Origin: Bacillus sp. es.034
GTDB taxonomy: Bacteria > Bacillota > Bacilli > Bacillales > Bacillaceae_B
DNA length: 64,000 nt
Direction: 5' to 3'
Assembly: GCF_002563655.1 (NCBI RefSeq)
Contig: NZ_PDIY01000001.1
Coordinates: 4,022,501 to 4,086,500 of the forward strand
The position numbers and the translations under genes are program-made. Positions 9,034-19,563 of the stretch are shown one piece after another (the first letter of the stretch is position 1; every line of letters begins with the position of its first letter). The notes below the pieces were generated by a model, which was not told the DNA's origin, made no database searches, and saw only the letters and a list, made by a program, of their open reading frames with translations.

Positions 9034-9930
9034 TTAGTTTTTCATTTTCGGATCCAGTGCATCCCTGAGTCCGTCCCCCATCAGGTTAAAGCCTAATACA
9101 GTCAGCATGATGGCGAGTCCAGGGAAGATCATCGTCCAAGGTGCCTGCAGCATATACTGTCTTGCATCGGACAGCATTTTACCCCATTCAGGTTCAGGTG
9201 CCTGAGCTCCGAGACCAAGGAAGCCAAGTGCTGCCGCTTCAATGATGGCAGTCGCAATGGCAAGTGTTCCCTGCACGATGATCGGAGCCATACTATTCGG
9301 CAGTACATGACTGAAAAGAATCCGAACGTCGCTCATCCCGATTGCTTTTGCAGCCATGACATACTCTTCCTGCTTTACACTCAGTACCCGTGAACGGATG
9401 AGGCGGCCGAAATTCGGTATATTGATGATGGCGATGGCGATCAGAGCATTTCGGAGTGACGGCCCAAGTGCTGCCACAACAGCGATTGCAAGCAGGATGC
9501 TCGGGAATGCAAGCATGATGTCAAAAATACGGGAAATGATCGTATCGACCCATCTTCCATAATAACCCGCTACGATCCCCAGTAAACTTCCGATCACGGA
9601 AGAACCGATGACGGCGAAGAAACCGACCCATAACGAGATACGCGCACCATGGATGATACGTGATAAAATATCACGGCCAAAATCATCCGTACCCAGCCAA
9701 TGCTCTGAAGACGGTGCCTGCAGCCTTTTGGATAAATCCTGTTCATTGATCCCCTGCGGTGCAATGAGTGGTGCTGCAATCGCCAGGATGACAAAGAACA
9801 GGACGATACAAAATCCGACTAAAGCAATTTTATTCTTAGTGAAGCTTTTCCAGGCTTCCTTCCAGGGAGAAACCGTTTCTTCTTCCAGGGAAGGATGAAG
9901 CTCCTTTTGCGGTTCTGCTAATTCTGCCAT
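9034..9930 (-). CDS. Oligopeptide/dipeptide ABC transporter permease (OppC/DppC family)
   Basis: 298 residues. An N-terminal cytoplasmic tail and OppC_N helix precede the BPD_transp_1 domain with six helices. The EAA-type coupling loop is around AAKAIGMSDVRILFSHVLPN. LGTDDFGRDILSRIIHGAR is the family mark. GAGGTG lies 7 nt before ATG 9930. It is the last gene of the D-F-A-B-C operon and ends in a terminator. Confidence 0.92.
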   Translation of the reverse strand: MAELAEPQKELHPSLEEETVSPWKEAWKSFTKNKIALVGFCIVLFFVILAIAAPLIAPQGINEQDLSKRLQAPSSEHWLGTDDFGRDILSRIIHGARISLWVGFFAVIGSSVIGSLLGIVAGYYGRWVDTIISRIFDIMLAFPSILLAIAVVAALGPSLRNALIAIAIINIPNFGRLIRSRVLSVKQEEYVMAAKAIGMSDVRILFSHVLPNSMAPIIVQGTLAIATAIIEAAALGFLGLGAQAPEPEWGKMLSDARQYMLQAPWTMIFPGLAIMLTVLGFNLMGDGLRDALDPKMKN

Positions 9931-9957
9931 GAGAGTTCACCTCTTTCTTCATTGATG

Positions 9958-10962
9958 TTAGTTGTATTTAATACGCGGATCGACAGCCGCATACAGTAAG
10001 TCGACAATTAAGTTAATCGTGACAAAGATTGTGGCGACGACCAGGATTCCGGATTGTACGACTGGGTAATCACGGTAACCGATCGCTTCGTATATATAAC
10101 GTCCGATTCCAGGCCAGCCGAAGATGGTCTCGGTCAAGATCGCACCGCCGAGGAGAAGACCCATCTGTAAACCAATGACCGTCAGGACCGGGATGATGGC
10201 ATTTTTCAAAGAATGCTTGTACACGACCCAGAACATTTTCAATCCTTTGGCACGAGCTGTACGAATATAATCCGAACGCATAACTTCCAACATACTTGAG
10301 CGTGTCATCCGGGCAATGATGGCCATCGGGATGGTCGCTAAGGCAATCCCCGGCAGGATGATGTGTTTCAATACGTCACCGAGCTGATCGAAACGCCCCT
10401 GCATGATCGTATCGAGAATATAGAAATTGGTTATGGAATCAACGGGATTCCGTATATTCTCCCTTCCCGTTGTAGGCAGGATGTCAAGCTGAATGCCGAA
10501 TGTCCATTGCTCCATCAGCCCTAACCAGAAAATCGGCATGGAAACACCGATAAGAGCCAGGATCATGGCCGTATAGTCGAACCAGGAGTTCTGGAACCAT
10601 GCACTGATGATCCCTGCATTCACACCTATGACAATCGCAATGATGATGGCTACGATGGCAAGCTCAGCTGTAGCGGCCAGATAAGGCCAGATTTCGGTTG
10701 ACACTTCCGTCTTTGTTCGGAGGGAACTCCCTAAATCCCCGGTCAACAGCCCTTTTAAATAATCAATGTATTGGATATACCAGGCATTATCGAGACCGAG
10801 CTGATCCCTTAATGCTGCAACGGCTTCTTTCGTTGCCTGCTGCCCCAGTATCACCTGAGCGGGATCTCCCGGAATGGCACGGATGATCGAAAAAACGATA
10901 AGAGTCATCCCGAGTAATACCGGAATGAGCTGCAGTAGTCGACGAATGGTGTATTGGAACAT
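9958..10962 (-). CDS. Oligopeptide/dipeptide ABC transporter permease (OppB/DppB family)
   Basis: 334 residues. RRLLQLIPVLLGMTLIVF and PGDPA at the N-terminus and the coupling loop around YIRTARAKGLKMFWVVYKH identify OppB/DppB. ATG 10962 is preferred; the in-frame GTG nine bases upstream lies inside the ribosome site AGAGAGG. It is 28 bases from the downstream permease. Confidence 0.92.
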   Translation of the reverse strand: MFQYTIRRLLQLIPVLLGMTLIVFSIIRAIPGDPAQVILGQQATKEAVAALRDQLGLDNAWYIQYIDYLKGLLTGDLGSSLRTKTEVSTEIWPYLAATAELAIVAIIIAIVIGVNAGIISAWFQNSWFDYTAMILALIGVSMPIFWLGLMEQWTFGIQLDILPTTGRENIRNPVDSITNFYILDTIMQGRFDQLGDVLKHIILPGIALATIPMAIIARMTRSSMLEVMRSDYIRTARAKGLKMFWVVYKHSLKNAIIPVLTVIGLQMGLLLGGAILTETIFGWPGIGRYIYEAIGYRDYPVVQSGILVVATIFVTINLIVDLLYAAVDPRIKYN

Positions 10963-11057
10963 TTTGTTCACCTCTCTGAGTGGAGATTCTGATTAACTAG
11001 TAAAAATAATAAGATTGCTTGTCGGGGCTGAACAGTCGGCTCCGCTTTTCTATGTAC

Positions 11058-11088
11058 AAAGGGGAGAAATCTGCGATGTCTCCCCTTT
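11058..11088 (-). other. Intercistronic stem-loop in the peptide ABC operon
   Basis: Perfect 10-bp stem AAAGGGGAGA / TCTCCCCTTT between the binding-protein gene and the permease genes, without a T run. Such hairpins commonly protect the abundant binding-protein mRNA or partly attenuate downstream genes. Confidence 0.6.
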
Positions 11089-11101
11089 GGTTTGTTGCTT
11101 A

Positions 11102-12718
11102 TTACTCCATGTCTACTGCGCCTAACCAGTCGGAACCGGTTGGATGCGGCTTGAAGTTTTTAAGTGCTGCGCTTCCTGCAAGCAGTGGTGTAGAGTGAGC
11201 AAGTGGTACCCACGGAGCATCCTCATGGATGATTTCCTGGGCTTTCTTGTACAGCTCTTCACGTTTTCCAGGATCTACTTCTGTTTGGGCATCGATCAGG
11301 ATTTTGTGTACCTCATCGTTTTTGTAGTAAGAGTAGTTGTTGCTGCCGATATTGTCTTGGTCAAGTAAAACATATAGGAAGTTATCAGCGTCTCCATTAT
11401 CACCGGTCCAGCCGAGTAAGAATGCATCCGCTTCTCCATTTTTCGCTTTTTCAAGGTAAGTCGCCCACTCGTAAGATACGATTTTGGCCTTTACTCCTAC
11501 TTCAGCAAGATCCGCTTGAATTGCTTCTGCAACTTTTTGGCCGTCCGGCATGTATGGACGTGGTACAGGCATTGCCCATAGTTCCATATCAAATCCGTCT
11601 TTCAGACCCGCTTCAGCAAGAAGTTCTTTCGCTTTTTCAGGGTTGTACTCATAAGGCTCGATATCATCATTGTATCCGCCGATTACCGGAGGCATCGGGT
11701 TTTTGGCCATTTCCGCTTTTCCTTCGAAGAATGCATCAATGATCTCCTGCTTGTTGATGGCATAGTTGATCGCCTGACGTACTTTAGGATCATCAAAAGG
11801 TTTACGCGTAGATGTTAAACCTAAGTATCCAACGTTCATGGATGGACGTTCGAATAATTGCAGGTTGTCATCACCTTCGACTTTGCTTGCGTCACTTGGG
11901 TTTACACCATCAGCAAGATCGATTTCACCTGAAACCAGCGCATTCAGACGGGCTGAGTTTTCAGGGATCGATTTGAATACCACTTGATCTAATTTTGGTA
12001 GATCTTTATTCCAGTAGTCTTCATTTTTCTCGATGACGATTTTGTCATTACGCTTCCACTCAACAAATTTGAAAGGACCAGTCCCCGCATCTGTCGGCGC
12101 TTCAGCAAGCTTGTCACCCAGTTCATCAATTGCTTTCGGGCTTACGATCGCAAATGGGCTCATGGCAATGTTTTTCAAGAATGGTGCTTGAGGACGCTTT
12201 AATACGAATTCGACCGTCATGTCGTCAGCCGCTTTCACTTCTTTGATCACATGACCTTCATCACCTTTAAAACCGCCAAACATAGAACCGTAGTAAGGGA
12301 ATTGATCAGCATTCCCGTTCATCCAGCGTTCGAAGTTCTTCACAACGGCTTCTGCATTGAAATCTGTGCCGTCCTGGAATTTCACTCCCTCACGAAGCAT
12401 GAATTTGTAGTTCAACCCATCATCGGATACTTCCCACTTTTCAGCTAATCCAGGGTTTACTTCTGTATCCTGCTCTCCGAATTTCACAAGAGTTTCGAAG
12501 ATGTTCTTCGTTACTTTAAATGATTCCCCGTCCGTTACTGTTCCCGGATCAAGAGCGACAGAGTCTCCCCCGCGACCGAAGATCAATACTTTGGGATCTC
12601 CCTTATCTCCACTGTTGCCGCCGTCACCTGAAGATTTTTCATCTCCTCCACATCCGTAAAGCGCGGATGATACGAGCAGGATGAGCAGCATTAAAATTGA
12701 CCAGCTTTTTTTCCTCAA
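11102..12718 (-). CDS. Peptide ABC transporter substrate-binding lipoprotein (SBP_bac_5)
   Basis: 538 residues. A lipoprotein signal with lipobox LYGC at about residue 20 is followed by a low-complexity Gly/Asp/Ser linker and the family-5 extracellular solute-binding fold. It has GLAEKWEVSDDGLNYKFML and YNPEKAKELLAEAGL. The TTG start at 12718 has AGGAGG 8 nt upstream. The operon order ATPase D, ATPase F, binding protein, B, C matches B. subtilis app rather than opp. Peptide length preference cannot be read. Confidence 0.9.
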   Translation of the reverse strand: MRKKSWSILMLLILLVSSALYGCGGDEKSSGDGGNSGDKGDPKVLIFGRGGDSVALDPGTVTDGESFKVTKNIFETLVKFGEQDTEVNPGLAEKWEVSDDGLNYKFMLREGVKFQDGTDFNAEAVVKNFERWMNGNADQFPYYGSMFGGFKGDEGHVIKEVKAADDMTVEFVLKRPQAPFLKNIAMSPFAIVSPKAIDELGDKLAEAPTDAGTGPFKFVEWKRNDKIVIEKNEDYWNKDLPKLDQVVFKSIPENSARLNALVSGEIDLADGVNPSDASKVEGDDNLQLFERPSMNVGYLGLTSTRKPFDDPKVRQAINYAINKQEIIDAFFEGKAEMAKNPMPPVIGGYNDDIEPYEYNPEKAKELLAEAGLKDGFDMELWAMPVPRPYMPDGQKVAEAIQADLAEVGVKAKIVSYEWATYLEKAKNGEADAFLLGWTGDNGDADNFLYVLLDQDNIGSNNYSYYKNDEVHKILIDAQTEVDPGKREELYKKAQEIIHEDAPWVPLAHSTPLLAGSAALKNFKPHPTGSDWLGAVDME

Positions 12719-12765
12719 CTAAATCCCCTCCTGAATAATGTTTATATACTTATGAGACTTGTCTT

Positions 12766-13731
12766 CTAGTAAAGATGACAAGCTACATAATGCCCTGGTT
12801 GGTGTTCCTTGAATTCCGGCACTTTCTGTTTGCAGATGTCCGTTGCATGCGGGCACCTGGTATGGAATGTGCAGCCGCTCGGCGGGTTGGACGGACTCGG
12901 GATGTCTCCCTGTAAGAGAATGGTTTCCCTTTTGAAATCCGGATCCGGTACGGGTACCGCCGACAGGAGCGCCTGGGTGTATGGATGAAGAGGCTTTTCA
13001 TAGAGATTCTCACTCTCGCTCAGTTCCACCATTTTCCCGAGATACATCACGCCCACACGGTCGCTTATATGTCTGACCACCCCGAGATCATGTGCGATAA
13101 ATATATAGGTGAGTCCGAATTCTTTTTGTAGATCCTGCATTAGATTCAATACCTGTGACTGAATGGATACGTCTAGGGCAGACACAGGCTCATCGGCTAT
13201 GATGAGTTTCGGCTTCGTCATGAGCGCCCTGGCAATCCCGATCCTCTGCCTTTGTCCTCCACTGAATTGATGCGGATAACGTTTAGCATGATAGCTGCTT
13301 AAGCCGACGATGTTGAGGAGTTCATGAACCCTTTCTTTTCTTTCCTTGGCCGAACCCATTCCATGAACCTTGAGGGGTTCTTCGAGGATCTTCTCTACCG
13401 TATGTCTGGGATTCAAGGATGCAAAGGGATCCTGAAAGACCATTTGCATTTCCCTGCGAATCTTCCTCATGTCCGAGTTTGATAGACTTGTAAGCTCACG
13501 ATCTTCAAATGTCACTTTGCCTTCGGATGGGTCGATGAGTCTCATGAGCATTCTGCCCGTCGTCGACTTTCCACATCCACTTTCCCCTACGATTCCAAGG
13601 GTTTCTCCTTTATTGACCGTAAAAGAGACCCCGTCCACTGCTTTAACAGAACTGACGGGTCGTCCAAGGATCCCCCCTGTGATTGGAAAATGTTTCTTAA
13701 GATTCTCAACCTTTAGCAACGGTTCCGTCAT
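12766..13731 (-). CDS. Peptide ABC transporter ATP-binding protein (OppF/AppF family)
   Basis: 321 residues. Walker A is GESGCGKST, the signature is [15 protein letters not shown], Walker B is [11 protein letters not shown]. The C-terminal oligo_HPY extension with [14 protein letters not shown] carries the Cys residues that bind an Fe-S cluster in some relatives. ATG 13731 follows GGAGGAGG and overlaps the end of the D gene by 26 bases, implying translational coupling. Confidence 0.92.
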   Translation of the reverse strand: MTEPLLKVENLKKHFPITGGILGRPVSSVKAVDGVSFTVNKGETLGIVGESGCGKSTTGRMLMRLIDPSEGKVTFEDRELTSLSNSDMRKIRREMQMVFQDPFASLNPRHTVEKILEEPLKVHGMGSAKERKERVHELLNIVGLSSYHAKRYPHQFSGGQRQRIGIARALMTKPKLIIADEPVSALDVSIQSQVLNLMQDLQKEFGLTYIFIAHDLGVVRHISDRVGVMYLGKMVELSESENLYEKPLHPYTQALLSAVPVPDPDFKRETILLQGDIPSPSNPPSGCTFHTRCPHATDICKQKVPEFKEHQPGHYVACHLY

Positions 13732-14722
13732 AAACTCCCTCCTCCGCTTCATCGAACAGGAAGCATCGTGTGCAATGTCCTTGTGATGTTTCATATAATT
13801 CCGGTGTTTCCACTAAACAGCGATCGTATGCTGCATCACAGCGGGCTGCAAATCGGCAGCCTGTCTTGATCGATCCCGGCTTTGGAACATTTCCCTGGAT
13901 CGAATGCAGTCGTTGCTGCTTGATGCGCATGTCGGGTACAGATTGTATCAGGCCTTTCGTGTAAGGATGCTGAGGGTTCTTGAAGATTTCTTCAACAGTT
14001 CCCTCTTCCACCACCTTGCCTGAGTACATGACAACGACCCGTTCACATGTTTCTGCCACAACCCCAAGATCATGTGTGATCAAGAGTACGGCTGTGTTCA
14101 GTTCCTTATTTAACTTCTTCATTAATTTTAAAATTTGGGCCTGGATCGTCACGTCCAATGCCGTTGTAGGTTCGTCTGCTATCAGGACGCGGGGATCGCA
14201 CACCATCGCCATGGCGATCATGACCCTTTGTCTCATCCCTCCGGATAATTGGTGAGGGTATTCCTTGATCAATTCTTCAGATCTCGGCAAGCCGACCATT
14301 TTCATGATGTCGACGGCCTTTTCCCTTGCCTGTTTCTTTCCTACTTTTGTATGTATGCGTATTGCTTCGATTAATTGATCTCCTATGGTAAAGACGGGGT
14401 TCAACGATGTCATCGGTTCCTGGAAAATCATCGCTATGTCATTGCCCCGGATATCTCTCATCCGCTTTTCGGAAGCCTGTGTCAGGTCTTCATCTTTATA
14501 AAGGATTTTTCCGCCGACGATTTTCCCTGGCGGCTTCGGTACGAGACCCATGATGGATAAGGAGGTAACACTTTTCCCGCATCCACTTTCCCCGACAATC
14601 CCGAGCACCTCCCCTTCGTTCACATGAAAACTAACTCCATCGACTGCAGGAACTTCTCCATCATCCGTAAAAAAGGAGGTCCTCAAATCTTCCACTTTCA
14701 GTAAAGGACGCTGTTCGCTCAT
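13706..14722 (-). CDS. Peptide ABC transporter ATP-binding protein (OppD/AppD family)
   Basis: 338 residues. Walker A is GESGCGKSV, the signature is [15 protein letters not shown], Walker B is [12 protein letters not shown]. The C-terminal oligo_HPY region has [24 protein letters not shown] precedes ATG 14722. It is the first gene of the operon, behind a promoter at 14794-14821. Confidence 0.92.
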   Translation of the reverse strand: MSEQRPLLKVEDLRTSFFTDDGEVPAVDGVSFHVNEGEVLGIVGESGCGKSVTSLSIMGLVPKPPGKIVGGKILYKDEDLTQASEKRMRDIRGNDIAMIFQEPMTSLNPVFTIGDQLIEAIRIHTKVGKKQAREKAVDIMKMVGLPRSEELIKEYPHQLSGGMRQRVMIAMAMVCDPRVLIADEPTTALDVTIQAQILKLMKKLNKELNTAVLLITHDLGVVAETCERVVVMYSGKVVEEGTVEEIFKNPQHPYTKGLIQSVPDMRIKQQRLHSIQGNVPKPGSIKTGCRFAARCDAAYDRCLVETPELYETSQGHCTRCFLFDEAEEGVYDGTVAKG

Positions 14723-14793
14723 TCAAATCCTCCTCTTCGAAACTATCTCTCTTTTCTTAATTGTGTTTATTTTCTAAATTTTATATGTCTCTT

Positions 14794-14821
14794 ATTATAC
14801 AAGATGTTACAAATGTTGCAA
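14794..14821 (-). promoter_or_regulatory. Predicted sigma-A promoter of the peptide ABC operon
   Basis: On the minus strand TTGCAA (14816-14821), 16-base spacer, TATAAT (14794-14799). The untranslated leader would be about 65 bases. Confidence 0.6.
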
Positions 14822-14823
14822 TC

Positions 14824-14838
14824 CATTTTCAGAATTTT
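14824..14838. promoter_or_regulatory. Possible CodY site next to the peptide ABC promoter
   Basis: CATTTTCAGAATTTT matches the CodY motif AATTTTCnGAAAATT with three mismatches and adjoins the -35. Peptide uptake operons are classic CodY targets in Bacillus. The match alone is weak. The rest of 14839-14978 is AT-rich with no gene seen. Confidence 0.3.
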
Positions 14839-14978
14839 TCTGCAAGAAGTCGATATTCCCATTTCATTTCAATATATGACCAATTAACCCTTTCATTCCT
14901 TCCATATAAAGTTATTTAGTCCTACTTTTTTCACGTCGCACCTGAAATAAGTTTGATATGTATTTTGGGAAAACAAAA

Positions 14979-15023
14979 AAAGTCATGACATTTATCACAG
15001 AAATCGTGATATGTCATGACTTT
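14979..15023 (-). terminator. Terminator of ygaD
   Basis: AAAGTCATGACA and TGTCATGACTTT pair, then TATCAC/GTGATA after a two-base bulge, followed by a T run on the minus strand. Confidence 0.8.
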
Positions 15024-15028
15024 CATTG

Positions 15029-16777
15029 TTATTGGTCAAGCTGTTGCACTTGGAAGAGTTTGTAGTAGTGACCTTGCTTCTTCATTAAATCTTCGTGTGT
15101 CCCCATTTCGACAACTTCCCCATGCTCCATGTGGATGATCCGGTCCGCATGAGTGATCGTGGAGAGTCGATGGGCCACGATAAAGGTCGTTCGGTCTTTT
15201 GCCAGGACTTCAAGGGATTCCTGGATGAGGTGTTCACTTTCTAAATCAAGGGCAGATGTCGCTTCATCCAGGATGAGGATCGGCGGATTCTTCAGGAATA
15301 CCCTTGCAATCGCCACCCTTTGCTTCTGACCACCTGACAGCTTCACGCCACGCTCCCCTACGCGGGTATCGTAGCCTTGGGGCAATTTCATAATGAAGTC
15401 ATGAGCATTCGCCGCTTTCGCCGCCTCGATGACCTCTTCATCCGTCGCTTCGGGATTACCGAACTTAATATTCATCTTGACGGACTCACTAAAGAGGATA
15501 TTATCCTGCAGTACCATTCCGATGTTGTCCCGCAAAGATCTGACCTGGAACTTCCTGATGTCCGTACCGTCTAAAAGGATTTCCCCTTCGGTAACGTCAT
15601 AGAAGCGGGGTATCAGACTGACGAAGGATGATTTACCCCCGCCGCTCATACCGACCAGCGCAACGGTTTCCCCCGTCTTAATATCCAGGTTGAGATTCCG
15701 GAGCACTCTCTCTTCATCCGATTCATATCGAAAAGAGACATTGTTGAACTGGATATCCCCCTGTACATTTTCACACGGAACCGCGCCGGGCTCATCATCG
15801 ATATCATACTTTTCATCCATGAATTCAAAGACACGATCCATGGAAGCAATCGATTGAGTCAGTGTTGTAGATGAGTTCACCAGTCGTCTGAGCGGGCCAT
15901 ACAGGCGGTCGATATACGCAATGAAGGCAGCCATCGTACCAATGGTAAGGTCTCCATTGATCACTTGCAGCCCGGCATAACCTATGATGATCAATGGTGA
16001 GATATCCGTGATCGTATTGACGACCGCGAACGCCTTTGCATTCCAGCTTGTCTGCTTTAATGCCTTCGTCAGGAAATTATGATTCTGATCCTGGAATTGC
16101 TTCTGTTCATAATCTTCAACAGCAAAGCTCTTGATGACAGCCATTCCCTGGACCCGCTCATGCAAATGACTTTGAACTTCTGCAAGGGCCTGGGAACGAT
16201 CTCTCGTCAAGCCCCTTAACCTTCCGAAGAAATAACGGACACTGAAGGCGTAGAATGGAAAAGCGATGAGCGACACAAGTGTGAGCGAAACATCCATCGT
16301 GAACATGATGGACAGGGCGATCACAATGGTGGCCGCATCCAGCCAAAGATTCATCAGCCCGGTGATGACGAAATTCTTCGTCTGCTCCACGTCATTGATG
16401 ACCCTTGATATGACTTCCCCCGCCCTGGTATTCGAATAATACTTAAAGCTGAGTCTCTGAATATGCGAGAATAGATAATCCCTCAAATCATACAGGATCT
16501 TGTTGCCTGTCCACTGTGCAAAGTACTGTCTGTAATACTCAACAGGCGGCCGTACGAGAAGGAACAGGACAAGCATGATTCCCATGATCATGAGTAGCTG
16601 ACTTGTCTTCTCATCGGCTGTCAGTCCTTTAGCCCCGACGATATCATCAATGACATATTTGATTAATACGGGGATCAATAAAGGGATGGTGAATTTAATG
16701 ATGCCTATGAATAATGTACCTATGATCTGCCATTTATAAGGTTTGACAAACTGAAGGTACCGTTTGATACTGTCCAA
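15029..16777 (-). CDS. ygaD: Multidrug/lipid ABC exporter half-transporter YgaD
   Basis: 582 residues. Six N-terminal membrane helices (ABC_membrane) are followed by an ATPase domain: Walker [10 protein letters not shown], signature [15 protein letters not shown], Walker [14 protein letters not shown]-loop AHRLST. This is the BmrA/MsbA/YgaD architecture and likely works as a homodimer. A TTG start at 16777 has AAAGGAG 7 nt upstream. The transported compound is unknown. Confidence 0.9.
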   Translation of the reverse strand: MDSIKRYLQFVKPYKWQIIGTLFIGIIKFTIPLLIPVLIKYVIDDIVGAKGLTADEKTSQLLMIMGIMLVLFLLVRPPVEYYRQYFAQWTGNKILYDLRDYLFSHIQRLSFKYYSNTRAGEVISRVINDVEQTKNFVITGLMNLWLDAATIVIALSIMFTMDVSLTLVSLIAFPFYAFSVRYFFGRLRGLTRDRSQALAEVQSHLHERVQGMAVIKSFAVEDYEQKQFQDQNHNFLTKALKQTSWNAKAFAVVNTITDISPLIIIGYAGLQVINGDLTIGTMAAFIAYIDRLYGPLRRLVNSSTTLTQSIASMDRVFEFMDEKYDIDDEPGAVPCENVQGDIQFNNVSFRYESDEERVLRNLNLDIKTGETVALVGMSGGGKSSFVSLIPRFYDVTEGEILLDGTDIRKFQVRSLRDNIGMVLQDNILFSESVKMNIKFGNPEATDEEVIEAAKAANAHDFIMKLPQGYDTRVGERGVKLSGGQKQRVAIARVFLKNPPILILDEATSALDLESEHLIQESLEVLAKDRTTFIVAHRLSTITHADRIIHMEHGEVVEMGTHEDLMKKQGHYYKLFQVQQLDQ

Positions 16778-16861
16778 GTGATTACTCCTTTCTAAGGTGT
16801 ATGCGTTTAGTTTACCCCAATAAAAAGGGGTGACCCTGTACGGAAAGAAGCAATGCAGCTC

Positions 16862-16887
16862 CTCCTGATCTCATGATCGATCAGGAG
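16862..16887. other. Hairpin between ygaC and ygaD
   Basis: CTCCTGATC / GATCAGGAG with an 8-base loop and no T run. It may be a processing or partial termination site between the two minus-strand genes. Confidence 0.35.
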
Positions 16888-16946
16888 AAGGTTGCTCCTT
16901 ACCGGGTCAGCCCTTTTACACTTATACAACTTTCCTGAAATTAAAG

Positions 16947-17477
16947 TTACCCTCTGTGCGTCAAATAACGCTCGTACCAAATATCGATAAAGTCCGGGGC
17001 GAACGGCCCTTTCCTTTGTCTGATCCAGCGGACAAGCTTGTCGACATTCCGCTTAAGGATATGATCGATCACATCCGGGTAACCGTACAGCTTTCGATGA
17101 GCTTCATACTCATCTTCATCGAGCAGTGTATATGTCATGTCGGGAAACACTTTGATATCCAAGTCGTAATCGATATACTTGATTGCCTCATGATCATATA
17201 CAAATGGTGAGCTTAAATTACAATAATAATAAATACCGTCCTCACGAATCATACAAATAATGTTAAACCATAGCTCAGAATGGAAATAGCAGATGGCCGG
17301 CTCTCGTGTCATCCACGTCCTTCCGTCTGACTCCGTCACCATCGTCCGGTCATTTCCACCGATGATCTGATTGGTCGTCCCTTTCAGGATCGTCGTCTCA
17401 TTCCAGATGCGGTGAATGTTTCCATCATGCTTGAAGCTATGTATTTGTACAGATTTTCCTTCAGTGGGAACCGCCAT
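16947..17477 (-). CDS. ygaC: DUF402 nucleoside tri-/diphosphate phosphatase YgaC
   Basis: 176 residues, close to B. subtilis YgaC over the whole length ([64 protein letters not shown]). Characterised members of the family hydrolyse nucleoside tri- and diphosphates; the acidic residues around DYDLDIK and LDEDE are the metal ligands in the fold. ATG 17477 is preferred over the upstream ATG because GAAGGGG lies 5 nt away and it matches family length. Confidence 0.9.
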   Translation of the reverse strand: MAVPTEGKSVQIHSFKHDGNIHRIWNETTILKGTTNQIIGGNDRTMVTESDGRTWMTREPAICYFHSELWFNIICMIREDGIYYYCNLSSPFVYDHEAIKYIDYDLDIKVFPDMTYTLLDEDEYEAHRKLYGYPDVIDHILKRNVDKLVRWIRQRKGPFAPDFIDIWYERYLTHRG

Positions 17478-17566
17478 CGTATCCCCTTCTTTCATTTCAG
17501 AATTACCTTTATATATGGTTGTCTATTTTATCATTATAACGTTTCCTCAGAAAATTTAAAACAAAA

Positions 17567-17604
17567 GGGCTATCCTTAAAGAAAATATCCTTTAAGAATG
17601 GCCC
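17567..17604 (-). terminator. Terminator of ygaB
   Basis: On the minus strand GGGCCATTCTTAAAG pairs imperfectly with CTTTAAGGATAGCCC and is followed by TTTTGTTTT. Confidence 0.65.
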
Positions 17605-17660
17605 GAATTTGATCTTTACTGGGGTCTAATATAGAAATGGCAGTGGAACTCCTCCTGATT

Positions 17661-17924
17661 TTATGATGTAACACCGCTTTGTTCCTTTTGATAGGAACGG
17701 ATCACTTCATCGGTCTGCTCCTGGAAGGTTTTCTGGATTTCCCTGAGATCCTTCTTCTTCCTGAGTATTTCCTTCTGTATCGATTCTATCTTTGTCATCT
17801 CCTGAAGCTCGATCAATTCCTCCTCCAACGCCTGGCAACGCTCTATCTCGGACTGAAGATATAACAACTTATCCATTGTCTCCAATTGCACAGTAACCAA
17901 CTCATTAAAACGCTGCTGCATCAC
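17661..17924 (-). CDS. ygaB: YgaB, short coiled-coil protein
   Basis: 87 residues, almost entirely a charged heptad-like helix from MQQRFNELVTVQLETMDKL to the C-terminus. It fits B. subtilis YgaB in length, character and position between sspE and ygaC. The start is uncertain: TTG 17933 is too close to GAGGAG, while GTG 17924 (9 nt) and ATG 17921 (12 nt) are plausible. Function is unknown. Confidence 0.75.
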   Translation of the reverse strand: MMQQRFNELVTVQLETMDKLLYLQSEIERCQALEEELIELQEMTKIESIQKEILRKKKDLREIQKTFQEQTDEVIRSYQKEQSGVTS

Positions 17925-18022
17925 TTCGACCAACTCCTCTAAACAAGCTCTCCTAACACATTCTCCCTTCAGTGCACAAACCCTTTGACTTTTTCTGTCA
18001 CAATCGTGGAAGTTTTGTCGAT

Positions 18023-18122
18023 GGAGGGACGGACCTCCATTTTTAGAGGTTATATGGAGTAGAAGTGTTGTTATATAAGGATTTGTATGATTATGAGTGT
18101 TGTTTTGAGAGGTCCGTCCCTT
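18023..18122. repeat. GGGACGGACC-type palindromic element, about 100 bp copy
   Basis: AGGGACGGACCTC (18025-18037) is repeated inverted as GAGGTCCGTCCCT (18109-18121). The AT-rich interior has no ORF. It fills most of the gap between ygaB and sspE. See the copies at 22108, 22935, 54092 and 56678. Confidence 0.8.
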
Positions 18123-18129
18123 AAAAATG

Positions 18130-18159
18130 AAAAAGCACCCATCGAAATGGGTGCTTTTT
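18130..18159 (-). terminator. Terminator of sspE
   Basis: AAAAAGCACCCAT / ATGGGTGCTTTTT, perfect 13-bp stem. Confidence 0.85.
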
Positions 18160-18177
18160 CTGTCAAGAACAATGAAA

Positions 18178-18381
18178 TTATTGTTGTTGACCGTATTTTC
18201 CAGAAGCTTTCGCTTTGTTAGCTTCTGCTTGTTGGTTTTGTTGCTTTACGTGTTGTGCAGCAGTTGTTTCTGAAGCGAACTCAGTACCGAATTGTTGCTG
18301 AGCTCCTGCAGATTGAGCGTTTTGTTGTTTCACTTGTTGAACGTTTGTACCAGATTGAGTTTTGTTTGGTTGTTTTGCCAT
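18178..18381 (-). CDS. sspE: Gamma-type small acid-soluble spore protein
   Basis: 67 residues, rich in Gln, Ala and Asn, made in the forespore as an amino acid reserve and degraded by the GPR protease on germination. The GPR site FGTEFASET is present once, with one Q-rich repeat on each side. B. subtilis SspE (84 residues) has two such sites, so this is a one-repeat version. ATG 18381 has GGAGGTG 7 nt upstream. A hairpin overlaps that ribosome site (18393-18420). Confidence 0.93.
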   Translation of the reverse strand: MAKQPNKTQSGTNVQQVKQQNAQSAGAQQQFGTEFASETTAAQHVKQQNQQAEANKAKASGKYGQQQ

Positions 18382-18392
18382 TGTAATCACCT

Positions 18393-18420
18393 CCACGCTT
18401 ATTAAGATAACCAAGCGTGG
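18393..18420 (-). promoter_or_regulatory. Leader hairpin touching the sspE ribosome-binding site
   Basis: CCACGCTT pairs with AAGCGTGG (8 bp). The 3' arm ends in the first G residues of the GGAGGTG ribosome site. Confidence 0.6.
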
Positions 18421-18427
18421 ATTTCAC

Positions 18428-18456
18428 TATACGATAAATTTCAGGAAAAACATTCC
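18428..18456 (-). promoter_or_regulatory. Possible sigma-G promoter of sspE
   Basis: On the minus strand GAATG (fits the GHATR -35 form), 17 bases, then CGTATAG, a poor match to CATACTA. Position and known forespore expression of sspE support it; the -10 match is weak. Confidence 0.4.
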
Positions 18457-18457
18457 A

Positions 18458-19207
<750 letters not shown>

Positions 19208-19306
19208 TCATCCTTTCAATTTCATTTTTCCAATTGGTCCAAAGCATAAAGCGCCCCTGAACACGCAAACTAATAAGAACATATCAGTTAAATGGAGGAA
19301 TGAGTT

Positions 19307-19531
19307 ATGTATGTAGGCAGAGATATGACCGAGCTTTCAATGATACCGAAAGATGAGTGGAAGAAAAGCGAGCTTGCTTTCTTTCACCATTCACTACAAC
19401 AAATAGTACCTTATTTGAATGCAGAAGGACAATCGATTCACCGGGAAATTATCGAAGAAATCGAAAACCGCGGCGGAATGAAGCGCGGCGAAGCGGATTA
19501 TACTCATGGCACGAAGATCAGTTACGACTGA
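19307..19531 (+). CDS. yfhS: YfhS family small protein
   Basis: 74 residues, beginning MYVGRDMTELSMIPKDEW. It contains the segment FFHHSLQQIVPYLNAEGQ and a basic end. It matches B. subtilis YfhS in length, sequence character and place between fabL and mutY. GGAGG lies 8 nt before ATG 19307. It has no signal peptide or membrane segment. A sporulation role is suspected for the family but is not shown here. Confidence 0.82.
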   Translation: MYVGRDMTELSMIPKDEWKKSELAFFHHSLQQIVPYLNAEGQSIHREIIEEIENRGGMKRGEADYTHGTKISYD

Positions 19532-19534
19532 CAT

Positions 19535-19563
19535 AAAGGAGCAGCGTGTCCCGCTGCTCCTTT
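19535..19563. terminator. Bidirectional terminator between yfhS and mutY
   Basis: AAAGGAGCAGCG / CGCTGCTCCTTT between convergent genes. Confidence 0.8.
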
